From Anarhynchus alexandrinus (Eukaryota; Chordata; Aves; Charadriiformes; Charadriidae), in NCBI GenBank assembly GCA_008711295.1, contig VUYV01000015.1, forward strand, positions 3,138,406 through 3,202,405: 64,000 nt of DNA, read 5' to 3'. Position 1 is the stretch's first letter; every line of letters starts with the position of its first letter. The notes beneath the pieces are model-generated. The model was not told the origin of the DNA and made no database searches. It saw only the letters and a list, made by a program, of their open reading frames with translations. Below are positions 1-9,863 of the stretch, in pieces. The position numbers and the translations under genes are program-made.

Positions 1-1659
1 AAAAAGAAAGAAATAGCTTATTTCAACAATGTCAAAATGTAGTATTTTGAATTGTGAGAGCTTTTATTCCATTTTTCTTCAGAACAATATTGTATTGAAT
101 CTGACCCAATTTTGTAAAGTGTTTCATTTCCCAGTGAGCTGTGCATTCCTGATGGGAATATGGTTTTGTCAAAGACTCTTCTACTTCCTTGAAAAATGCT
201 GTGAAATCTAAGAGTGAAAGTGCTCTGTAAAGACCAAGAATTACTATAATGGGACTGATCCCAAACAAGCTAAAGGAGGACACCTCAGATAACTTGCTCC
301 ACTCCCTTTACACAGCTATGAAAGTACCAGCCACACTCCTGTTTCTTGATCTCTGAAGGAAGGTTGCGAAGATCTGGTCTTGAATCCTGCATCAATCAGT
401 ACAGAAGAAATATGTGAGCATCATAAGCAATAGAACCTTTTGCAGCATGGCTTTATTTCATGGCTGGACTTTCTGATGTCTTGTAAAGTACAAACATTGA
501 TTCCAGTATTTCCTGTTGCTGGGGTTTATTGTTACGGGTTGCAGGACAACTATTTGAAATTTGGAAAGAAATCTCATGTCTCCTTTTTCCTATGTGAGCT
601 CTAGTGTGACTATTAAATACAGATTTCATGATCTTACGCCTCAGATGATGATATGAATTAATAAGATATCATGTCTTTTTTTTAAAGCATTATTTTCATG
701 GAACATATTAGAACTTAATAGTTGTAAATGCCTTCTCTATTAGTTGTGAACAAAACTGAGTAACAGGTTGAAGGAAAGCTGTTGAAGAGGGACTGCTGAC
801 ATATAGAGAAAAAAACAAGTGTGCACACATTGACGTAAAAACAGAATGTTATTTTTTCAAGTTCATTTACTTAGAAAACCAGGCTGGAATATACAGAAAG
901 AAACAATTCTACATGCAGATCAAGTCTGAGAGACAAGAATGTGTGAATTTTCCAAAGTCTAACACTCAAGTTGGACCAAGCCGTAGACCAAACTAGTACT
1001 CAGAGTAAGGTTGAAAGAATAAAACTTTCTCAGTTTAAGTTGCATGAGCAATGTCTGTGTGTGATTGGAATAAGGGGTATTTGGATCAATACTTGGGTGA
1101 GAGCCTGGGTCACCTGCAGTAAAGCCTTTGCCTGAGTGCTCAAAGTAAACACTTGACTCTGCTAGAATAGGATGTGTATTCTGGGAAGTGAAAGTGTAAT
1201 CTCACAGGGTGAAGCATCATGAAAAATCCAGTAGTTATGAATGAGTGACACTAGCAAGGATAAAACAACAGGGGATCTCAACCCTCCTGCTTCAGGGCAT
1301 GAATTGTTTAAGAAAGATGAAAGGCGTTTTCACCCCTTTTTCCCTGAAGTATAATACTGAACAATTGGTTCTTCTGGCTGCATGTCAGAGTCTGTTGCTC
1401 TCAAGTATCAAACACTGACCATCACTGACGAGAGGGCAGTAGGAGACTGGGACCCTTGGGTGCTAATTCTTCTTTGCACACAAAAGCAAGGCATGCAGGC
1501 AGATGGATGCTGCAAAGCTGGGGAAAAGTTATGTGGCTTCTTCTGAGACCTAGAGGTTGAGACACGCAGATCCCTGTGCCTCTAGGTTAAATAAAGTTTT
1601 GTCATCCTCAGCCTCTGAAGTGATTAAATTTGTCCCAGTATCATTACAAAATGGAATTA

Positions 1660-1930
1660 GCAGCAATTCATGGAGCCACAGTAGCCTGGGGGTGGTTTCA
1701 GCAGATACGGCTGCCCCACTCTAATAACAAGGGCTGAGAATGACATGTCACAATTACTGTTAGTGCTGCTGTTGATTTACGTCAATGCAATAGTTCCATG
1801 GCAGCCATCAGTCAGTTTTATGCTGGTTTGCTGGCAACTATTTCTGGGTATGCAAATGTTATCATTTGGGATGTGCTGGTGGGTCACGGAGCGAGATCCG
1901 TGATTTTGTGAAGGCAATAATGCACTGATA
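1660..1930. promoter_or_regulatory. Candidate conserved non-coding element (enhancer-like)
   Basis: This stretch is free of repeats and unusually rich in transcription-factor-like words for its surroundings. It contains a perfect octamer motif (ATGCAAAT at 1850-1857), a CRE-like TTACGTCA near 1780, and several CpG dinucleotides in an otherwise CpG-poor sequence. No long reading frame crosses it. The call rests on texture only; cross-species conservation was not tested. Confidence 0.25.
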
Positions 1931-2874
1931 TTGGACACGAGAAGAAGGTTTCTGACAATCAGCTTTCAAATAGGAGAAGTGAGGATAGAAAAGAATGACA
2001 AAAAAAAAAATAAACACTTTTAAAAGAAAAGTAAACCTATTTTAAAAGGATTGTGTAACGTTGTAGTGGAAAGATATAGTACTTGATGATTCTATGAGTC
2101 CTCTTCAAGTCTCTGTGTTTCTGAGAAGAAAGACACACCACACTTTCATTTCTGCTTTGTTTAACTGGGTCAGTCATAAACTGACCCTGGTAGTTCTTTA
2201 TTTCCTCTTATTTGATGATGGGAAGTATTAGAAATTAAGCTGATCCTCTATGTCTTTTTTTCTTCTCTTTTGTGTCCCAAAATATAAAATCCATCAGATT
2301 TAGAGTAAATCACAACAAAATACTTTTTTGACGCAAATCAAGGCCAAGTTCCTAGTGAACCTGAAGTAAGCTTTAGCTAATCTTTTAGCTTAGACAGAAA
2401 CAGTACAAACCTGATTTAATTTCCCCAACACAAGGTAAATACCCATCCAGTCACTGCAGCAGCTAAGAAAGAGGTAAAGGTTGTGTTGATAGAGACAAAG
2501 ACTGTGGCTGATATCCATATCAACAGACAGACAGATTCCAAAGCTCAAATTAAAATGTATTTGATGCCAAAAAAGAAACAAAACAAATGAGCATGAAGAC
2601 TAAAATGTGGCATTTCTTCATCTCCAATAAGATTTGAATTAAAACCAAGCAATACTTCCAATTCTTCCTACCTACCTCTCTTCTTATTCTGTTTCTTCAC
2701 TCATTTGAAAGTAGATGTTTCCTTTCTGTTAATCTCTACATTCACTATATCAGTGCAACATACAGGAGAGTGGAAAAATGTATTAGATATCTCAGGCTTT
2801 TTATATTGTACTCTGAAGAACAGAATGAAATGTGACCTTTGAAATGTTTGGAGAATTCATTGTGTAGAAACCAC

Positions 2875-2894
2875 TTTTTTTTTTTTTTTTTTTT
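2875..2894. repeat. Poly-T tract
   Basis: Twenty consecutive T residues. It could be a poly(A) tail on the minus strand or plain slippage; no retroposon body is recognised next to it. Confidence 0.9.
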
Positions 2895-3389
2895 CATATG
2901 AAATAGCCTGAAAAACTCACCTCTTTCACAGGAAGTAAATTCTCACTGAGCAGAACTAAATGAAATGATCCTTCTTTTGGCAAACTGAATATAGTTCCAG
3001 ATTGGCCAACAAAGTGAATTGCAGACTTGAGAACTAAAATTATTCCTTAGGGTAGAAACACCAATGTAAAATATTTAATTTTATTTAATTTTACTTTGGA
3101 TTCCAATCTGTGTCCATTAGCAACCTTCTTACTGCCTGCCTACCTGAGCTCTGAGTTCAAACTTAGTTGGGAGAAGTGTTACAAAAACACAGCAGCTTTA
3201 AGATTCTTCCTAAGACCCCATGTAACCTCTCAAGTCCAATGTTATAATTGTCTGAGCACTTAGATTTTTTTTTCTTTGCAGCTTTCTTGAGTTGACATAA
3301 AGGTTGACAAGCCTGGTCACATAATGGCTATTATTTCGAGTAGTTTCTAAACAATATCATTTTTGTGCCCTTCTGCTTTCAATAAAATT

Positions 3390-3560
3390 ATAGGTTTCTT
3401 TATTTTTTATGAAACAATGGCTCTCAGCTCCCATGCTATATTTCCCGGGCAAATTTCTGTAGACTGCCATGACTCGCTATTAATGCAATTATTGCTGTTG
3501 ACGTCAATGGAAGCATTGGCTATGCTGAGGTCTCCATTCATGGTGTCACTTGTGAGGACA
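3390..3560. promoter_or_regulatory. Candidate conserved non-coding element with a perfect CRE
   Basis: A non-repetitive block containing a full palindromic cAMP-response element, TGACGTCA, at 3499-3506, flanked by TAAT-type homeodomain words. A 68-codon frame runs through it, but the composition does not look coding. Enhancer function is an inference from motif content. Confidence 0.25.
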
Positions 3561-3689
3561 GAGTTATAAACACTATCTTGTTATTTAGCCTGCCTGTGTA
3601 AACCAAATAAATAAATAAATACAAATACTACAAAATAAAATAAGCTGCTAATTCAAAATACATCCAGATAAATAAGAGCAATATTTATA

Positions 3690-3855
3690 GAAATGCACTG
3701 GTGAGAGATCAGCTGTGAATGTGAACGAGGAGCTGATAAATTCTCATTACCTGCTTGGGGCTGACAACTGAAATGACCTGCTAGGCATCCGCTGGAAATT
3801 CAATCAGGTACCTGCAAATAGCAGACATCCCCTGCAAAAATCCAACATGTGTAGG
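3690..3855. promoter_or_regulatory. Candidate conserved non-coding element
   Basis: A repeat-free stretch of mixed composition with E-box and homeodomain-like words (for example TCATTACCTG) and no long open frame. It contrasts with the A/T-rich tracts around it. Weak, texture-based call. Confidence 0.18.
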
Positions 3856-4697
3856 GTTTCACTTAGTGTTTAGGTGTTCCATCCCTGTGCAGTCGGGAGT
3901 GGAGGAGGCCTGTCAAGATTTCAAGCTTGTCTAAGGCACATGGAAACTTTAAAGGGCTTGCTTTTTCCCTTTTCCTCCCTACTTCATCCTACTGTGAAGT
4001 TTGTGTGTCTTAATTTCTAATAAGGGAATCAAAATTTTGCTTTTTTTTTTTTTTGTCGAAACTTTATTTTTAATGTCCTTTAGCACCAGCCAAACAGAGC
4101 TCATGATTATAGGGCATGAGGATATTGGCTTCACTCATGTGATGGTGGCTCCACTCACATGAGTCTGCAAATGCTTAAACTGAAGGAGGAAGTGATAACC
4201 ATGTTGGTGATAGACACGAATTTTTAGGTGGGATTAGGAACTTTGTACTGGTTCCACCAATGCTGGAAGAACTGCCCCTCCAGTCACAGCTCTCTCTCTA
4301 GCTATCGGCTCATGTTCTGAATACCCCCAAACCCTCTTCCTGAAGCTCATTAATATCCTTCTGCCCAGTCCTAAAAATTTACCCCAGATTCCCAGTAAAC
4401 TTACCTCCTTCACTGAGATCTCAGTGGTTTTCTTTTATTGGATTGCATCACATATGGGCTAAACCAGACTTCTTTTAGGAAAGAAGGAAAGACTAGTACA
4501 GTCTAAGGCTGCATCCATCCAGGGGTTGAGAAGATACCTACGACAATCCCAAAACAATGTTAGGCAACTCCAAAAAGAGAAAGAGAGAGGCTGAGCTGAC
4601 ACTTTTGTAATCAAAAAAGTGAAATCAATGTAGAGACAATATTAATGCAACTTAGAGAGCATTTGGGAGAACTGTCCACAAATGTGACCACACTTGT

Positions 4698-4732
4698 CCT
4701 AAGAACATAAATGCCAAATTGGACCAAGCTGT
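4698..4732 (-). repeat. Possible relic of an ancient CR1 3' tail
   Basis: The words AAGAACATAA, ATGCCA and TTGGACCAA follow the order seen, in antisense, in the 3' tail of an old amniote CR1 lineage (a better sense copy lies at 47505-47590). Only about 35 bp align by eye, so chance similarity is possible. Confidence 0.3.
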
Positions 4733-5049
4733 TGAAACACTCCAGGAATGATCTAGGAAAGAAGAACTTACTTTATGAAATTAATTTGATTTGTTTAGAT
4801 CAGCAAAATGAAGGCAAAGAGGGAATAAACTGTTCCCTGTTAAAGAAATATACACTATCATAGTAATTCACTTAGTTTTAGTGTTGTCCTGGTGAATTGA
4901 GGTGTTTAATACAAATTACTAATCAAAGATATTTCTGCCAGAAGTTAAAGAAATTGCTAAGCATCAGAGAAGTACTATTCTGGAAGACCCTTCTAGGAGG
5001 AGCAGTGAGTGCAAATGACCTAGGTAATCTGAGATTTCTTCGCTATATT

Positions 5050-5116
5050 TTCTTTGCCTTTTTTGTTTTGGGTTGGTTTGGGTTTTTTTGTTTGTTTGTT
5101 TGTTTTGGTTTTTTTT
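5050..5116. repeat. T-rich tract with (GTTT)n
   Basis: T-rich low-complexity DNA with several GTTT units in a row. It explains the hydrophobic Phe/Leu-rich frame seen over it. Confidence 0.85.
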
Positions 5117-5734
5117 AAGATTAAGATTGTAACCAGTTTAATGACGTTATATACCTTAGTTTCTTATGACAACAGGGAACTGAATTCTGTGGTAGAGATC
5201 CATTTCCACTGTGTGTGTTCTTATGCATCATAGCAATATATACCATTAAAACAAACAAACAAGAAACCCAGGCATCTCCTTGATAGAGTGGATATATGTT
5301 TACGTATTCTGAAGTAGCTGATACACTCAGAAATTTTGCAGGTGAGACATATCCAAATGTACACAATTAACAACACTGCAGTACCTTCTACCTGATTAAA
5401 CCAGCTATATATAGCAGAACCCTGAGTTCATTCAGGCAAGCAAAATGGCGCTTATGAATTTTATTTGAATTTTCTGCTCCAGATCCTTACTCTTGAACGT
5501 ATCTTAATAATTTAGTTGAACAACAGATTTGTTTGCGTAAGCCTGTTTAGTAACGCATTCTATTCTACTAAGTAGTCATTAGGCTGCCTGCCCTAATGAC
5601 TATGATACAGATGTAGAATTCAAGGAACCTGGGTTTTATTCTGTCATTAAATCCATGCACAATTTTTGAACAAGTTGCTCTCTTACAATGAGAATTTGCA
5701 TAACTTTGGCTTAATCTGTGAGATAGCTGGATGA

Positions 5735-5875
5735 CAGCTGTCATGTGCATCCAGCCACTATTACCCTTGAAAAGTGCTGGTTTCTCTCCATCGGGTATAA
5801 CAGGAGCATAGACTGCTGGTCAGACTTACACATCTAACTTTTAGACACTTAAATTAGGTGAATAAATCTGACTGT
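5735..5875 (+). repeat. Old dispersed repeat, copy 1
   Basis: The segment shares an ordered set of words with 55900-56045. The strongest block is ACACATCTAACTTTTAGA here against ACACATCCAACTTTTAGA in the other copy, followed in both by an AAATTAG word. This points to an ancient interspersed repeat whose family I cannot name. Confidence 0.4.
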
Positions 5876-7824
5876 GTATTTCAAGAAGGATATTTGCATT
5901 AAGAGGTAGTAATTCATAACCTCAAATACTTTTTTCCTAGATTTCAGTGTGAATAGTGTCTAATTTGGGGGGGAAAAAAAAAAAAAGAAAGAAAAAGTCA
6001 TTCAGAAATTCAACCAAACAAGAAAAAATCCCTAGAGAAATCCAAAGCAAAGTGAAGAGTAATGCTGAGGTCAAGGACTCTGGCTGGAGTATCATCCATC
6101 AGATAAAATGAATGATCCATAACATTACCCATCACAGATATGGAGAAATTTTGATTTTTGAGAGGAGTTCTTACCCTTCTTTTTATACAACAGACGGGTA
6201 GATCCATATATAATTTAAAATAAATATTTTGCCTTTAGGTTGCTGTGGCTACTCCAACAGATTTTAATGTTCTCCCTTTCTCTCAGACCCTTTTTTCCCA
6301 ACATCATTGTCCAGGCTGAACACAATTTACTATGGGATTACACGCTTGCCATCCTCAGAAATGGTCCAACCATGCTGCAGCAGAAGGTTTTAATAATGGC
6401 ACAACACTACCCGAGTCATAGTTTCCATACTGTAGTATCCCAACTGGCCATAAATAATAAGGATCTTCCTCAGACCAGGATTTTGGAAATAAACTAGAGC
6501 CTTTGACTGATTAATGAAGAATATGGGGTTCTTTAAAAGGGACAAGTGATAATGGGAGAGCAAGTGCTTCTGTTCAGGCAGCCTACCCTTGTAGGCAAAG
6601 TGAAACCTGTCCAAATCGCTAGTAACTTTACACCATTGAGTACATTTCACACATTAGCCAAAACAAACAAGATGATAGACCAAAAATGCAGGACAAGTTG
6701 GGATCCATTCAATTTTGTTCTTCTCCAGACTCAGTAGATTCATGTACTGGATACATTAATGATGCACCTAAAAAGTTTTGTTGAGTGAACTGGAAAAAAT
6801 GTAAGGCTTGGCACAAAATTTAATTCCTTTAAGAGATCTGTTCCATGGAGAGTCCCAGTCTTTGTCTGCACACAAACTTCTCTCACATGAAGACAAAACA
6901 GAGACAAAATCCCAAACAACAACAACAAAAAGCCCTCAGCACCTTCTCTGATTCAAAATCACTAAAGCCACAATGAGTCATATCGGCAACATGATCAGAT
7001 TCATATCAGAAGTTTGGGCAAAGTGAAATATTTTTGAAGAATTCCCCTAACTTCAGAAAGGACATTTTTTCTAGCTCAAACTGTGATAGAAGAGTGGCAG
7101 TAAAATTGAGATCCTAAAAGCCTGACTGGAAAGACAAGAACACCTGTTTCAGTCCCCACAGCAAAAAGGAAGGAAAATTGTAATATCAAGAGATGACATA
7201 TTTGAAGGTTGTATTTTTCTCAGTTCATTTCCATGATGTTGGACTCGCCCTCCCTGACAAGGTCTGAAGAAGATGTAGTTTATGAGGGTGGTTCAAGTGC
7301 GATAAAGAAGCTGCAAGTTGAGGACATGAAGGGTTAGGTGCCCTTGAGGAGCGGATGGGCTCGAGTGCTCTGCAAGGATTGATGTTATTAAATTGAATTA
7401 TTATTATTAGCACTTGTACAACATAGGGAATGGATAGGCAAAAGAAGAGGAAAAAAATACACACGAGCAACAGTGAAATTATAATGCAGTGCAGAAATTA
7501 TTGCAAGAAAACTGCTAACACTTCCTAATTATAAATATATGTGATGTACGCTTAAAAAAAAAAAAAAGTTGAAGAAAACACCAGCATGTCAGATAATCTT
7601 TATACCTCCTTCAAATTATGCCTTAATAGCTGTTAAAAATCGGTGCTGGTCCACCAAATTATGCAGTAACGTGCCTTCCCACAAATGCCTCCTTAACCCC
7701 TTGTAGCTGAGAGCAACATTGTGTCCCCCTGGACAATCTTTCATGGCAGTCAGCAGGCACTTGCTGATATAGGGTAATTGTGGAAGCCAGTTCATGGAGA
7801 TAGAAAATGCTACATCTAGATTTT

Positions 7825-7959
7825 TATATATATATAGATAGATATCTACCTATATCTATATCTCCTACATGTGTCTCTGAGTGCATATGTGTGTGTACAT
7901 ATGTATATATATATATGTGTGTTTGTGAGCACATAGCAGAGAACATATATATATATATT
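7825..7959. repeat. Compound (TA)n / (TATC)n / (TG)n microsatellite
   Basis: Runs of TA, GATA/TATC and TG units interrupted by short unique sequence. Likely length-variable. It accounts for the open frame on the minus strand here, which is low complexity. Confidence 0.9.
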
Positions 7960-8526
7960 TAAGAAAGAACAGCTCTGCTTGGTTTTGTTAAAGGATAAAT
8001 ACACTCTATTAAATGACTGTCCCACTGTTTCTATCAGAAACGCAGTCACACAATAACCTTAAGTTATTACATCTTTACTTGTAATTTCTCACCTCTTTTT
8101 TACTCTGCAATCTGAGCTGTTTGGCCCATGATTCATATCTTTTTGATGTGTTTTATCACTTATGTCTCAGATGAAAAAGAGGCAGAGAAAGGGATCTACC
8201 ATTCACAATGGCTTTGATGAACTTTGCTAGCATGTACACCAGAAGATAATATTCCAAATTTCATGTCATGGAAGAGTATTGATGGGATGGTGTCATGGTT
8301 TCAGCTGGGATGGGACTGACTTTCTTGCTGGCTGCTGGTGTGGTGCTGTGATTTGGATTTGGGATGGGAGTGGTGTTTATGGCACACTGATCTTTTTGGT
8401 TGTTGCTAAGCAATCACAGCCTTTTCTGCTTCTCATGTTGCCCTGACAGTGGGTAGGCTGGGAATGCAGAAGAAGTTGGGAGGAGACAGCTGACCCCAAC
8501 TGACCAAAGAAATATTACATGCCATA

Positions 8527-8534
8527 TGACGTCA
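8527..8534. promoter_or_regulatory. Perfect CRE inside LTR U3
   Basis: TGACGTCA lies about 10-15 bp upstream of the TATA-like box of the sense LTR. Such sites bind CREB/ATF factors. The sister LTR at 9290-9863 lacks it at the matching place, so it is either a lost ancestral feature there or a gain here. Confidence 0.5.
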
Positions 8535-8732
8535 TGTTCAGCACATAAAGCTGGGGGAAGAAGAAAGAAGGGAGGGACATTTGGAGTTATGGTGTTTTGT
8601 CTTCTCAAGTAAATGTTACACATGATGGAGACCTGCTTTCCTGGAGGTGGCTGAACACCTGCCTGCCGCTGGGAAGTAATGAATGAATTCCTTGTTTTGC
8701 TTTGCTTAAATGCATGGCTTTTTGCTTTACTT

Positions 8733-8738
8733 ATTAAA
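8733..8738 (+). promoter_or_regulatory. LTR polyadenylation signal ATTAAA
   Basis: ATTAAA lies downstream of the TATA-like box and upstream of the U5-like tail, as expected for the R region of a retroviral LTR. The matching position in the sister LTR reads GTTAAA, a decayed form. Confidence 0.5.
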
Positions 8739-8868
8739 CTGTCTTCATCTCAACCCACAAATTTTCCTTATTTTTTCCATTTCCTCTCCCCATCCCACTC
8801 TCGGGGTGGGGAAGAAGTGAGGGAGTGGCTGCATGGTCCTAGTTGCCAGCTGGGGTTAAACCACGACA

Positions 8869-9289
8869 GGTAGCAATGAAAAAAGAAGTCTGTTCAATCA
8901 TTATGTCTATATATAAGGTAGGTGGTGGCAGTTGTTGCAAGACAATGACACATCTAAAACAAATATGTCTACATCTCCAAACCTGTTATTGCCCTTTAGG
9001 TGGGCTTTTGGAGACTCTTCTTAATGGATCCTCAGGGTTTAGTTTGGATGTAAAGTCATACTAAACATAGAGCCTAGCTTCCTTTCTGGAACTGCCTCAC
9101 GTTTTGCAAAAGCAGAGAACATAAGGCTCAAATTCTTTGTGCTGGGTTCATGCTGAGTGTATTGGTATATAACTGGTACACAAACTTATGCAAATGTAAT
9201 TGGTACACATATAATTGGTTCACAAACTCATATCTACAAATTCTGGGAACAAATAATTTATACAGTTTCCTAAAAATATGATGAATGTA
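8869..9289. other. Spacer between two inverted solo LTRs
   Basis: About 420 bp of non-coding sequence with no ERV internal motifs. A degenerate short repeat occupies 9161-9233 (listed separately). Nothing else is recognised. Confidence 0.6.
9161..9233 (+). repeat. Degenerate tandem repeat of an ATTGGTACACA-like unit
   Basis: Four imperfect occurrences of the core (A)AYTGGTWYAYA occur in about 70 bp: ATTGGTATATA, ACTGGTACACA, ATTGGTACACA and ATTGGTTCACA. Two of them continue into CAAACTYAT. This suggests a small decayed tandem array. Confidence 0.55.
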
Positions 9290-9863
9290 TATCATGGTTT
9301 AACCCCAGCTGGCAACTAAGAACCACACAGCCGCTCACTCACTCCCCCAGAGTGGTGTGGGAAAGAGAATCAGAAGAGTAAAAGTTAGAAAACTTGTGGG
9401 TTGAGGTAAAGACAGTTTAACAGGTAAAACAAAAGCTGCACGCACAAGCAAAGCAAAATAAGAAATTCATTCACCATTTCCCATTGGCAGGCAGGTATTT
9501 AAAACCATCTCTAGGAAAGCAGGGCTTCATCACACATAACAGTTACTTGGGAAGACAAATGCCATAACTCTGAATGTCCCCGCTTCCTCCTTCTCCTACC
9601 AGCTTTATATGTTGAGCATGAATTTGGTCAGTTGGGGTCATCCATCCCAGCTGTGTCCCCTCCCAACTTCTTGTGCACCCCCAGCCTACTCGCCGGTGGG
9701 GTGGTGTGAGGAGCAGAAAAGGCCTTGATGCTGTGTAAGCACTGCTCAGCAGTAACTAAAACACCCCTGTATTATCAACACTGTTTTTAACACAAATCCA
9801 AATCATCAGCCCATACTAAATGCTATGAAGAAAATTAACTCTACCCCAGTCAAAACCAGCACA
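9290..9863 (-). mobile_element. Solo LTR of the same ERV family, antisense, with 5-bp TSD
   Basis: Read on the minus strand the element starts TGTGCTGGTTTTGACTGGGG and ends near TTAAACCATGATA, 574 bp, alignable end to end with the LTR at 8291-8868. The terminal CA is decayed to TA. The TATA-like box reads ATATAAAG on the minus strand (9603-9610). Flanking bases are ATGTA on both sides (9285-9289 and 9864-9868), a perfect 5-bp target duplication. That proves a separate insertion followed by LTR-LTR recombination, because no internal retroviral sequence remains. Confidence 0.88.

Larger units (their letters stand above)
1..8290. other. Unique AT-rich non-coding DNA
   Basis: No gene is recognised. 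Short open frames (all under 90 codons) lack family motifs and convincing exon structure. The interval holds several homopolymer or simple tracts (listed separately), one possible relic of an old CR1 tail near 4.7 kb, and three stretches around 1.7, 3.45 and 3.75 kb that look like candidate conserved non-coding elements. The rest shows nothing I can name. Confidence 0.6.
8291..8868 (+). mobile_element. Solo LTR of an avian endogenous retrovirus, sense
   Basis: The element starts TGTCATGGTTTC and ends CCACGACA, giving TG...CA termini and a length of 578 bp. It has a TATA-like CACATAAAG at about 8542-8550 and an ATTAAA polyadenylation signal at 8733-8738, in the order expected for U3-R-U5. No primer-binding site, gag, pol or env follows, so this is a solo LTR left by recombination. 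It is homologous along its length to 9290-9863 on the opposite strand. The flanks (GATGG left, GGTAG right) do not give a clean target duplication. An ERVL-type assignment is my best guess from general resemblance to avian LTRs. Confidence 0.85.

Noticed and set aside
7825..7959. Structured RNA gene suggested by alternating TA/TG symmetry
   Set aside because: The symmetry comes from dinucleotide microsatellites.
9161..9233. CRISPR-like array
   Set aside because: The repeats are short, imperfect and without regular spacers, and the genome is vertebrate.
8291..9863. One provirus with two LTRs
   Set aside because: The LTRs are in opposite orientation, one has its own target duplication, and the 420-bp spacer has no retroviral coding sequence.
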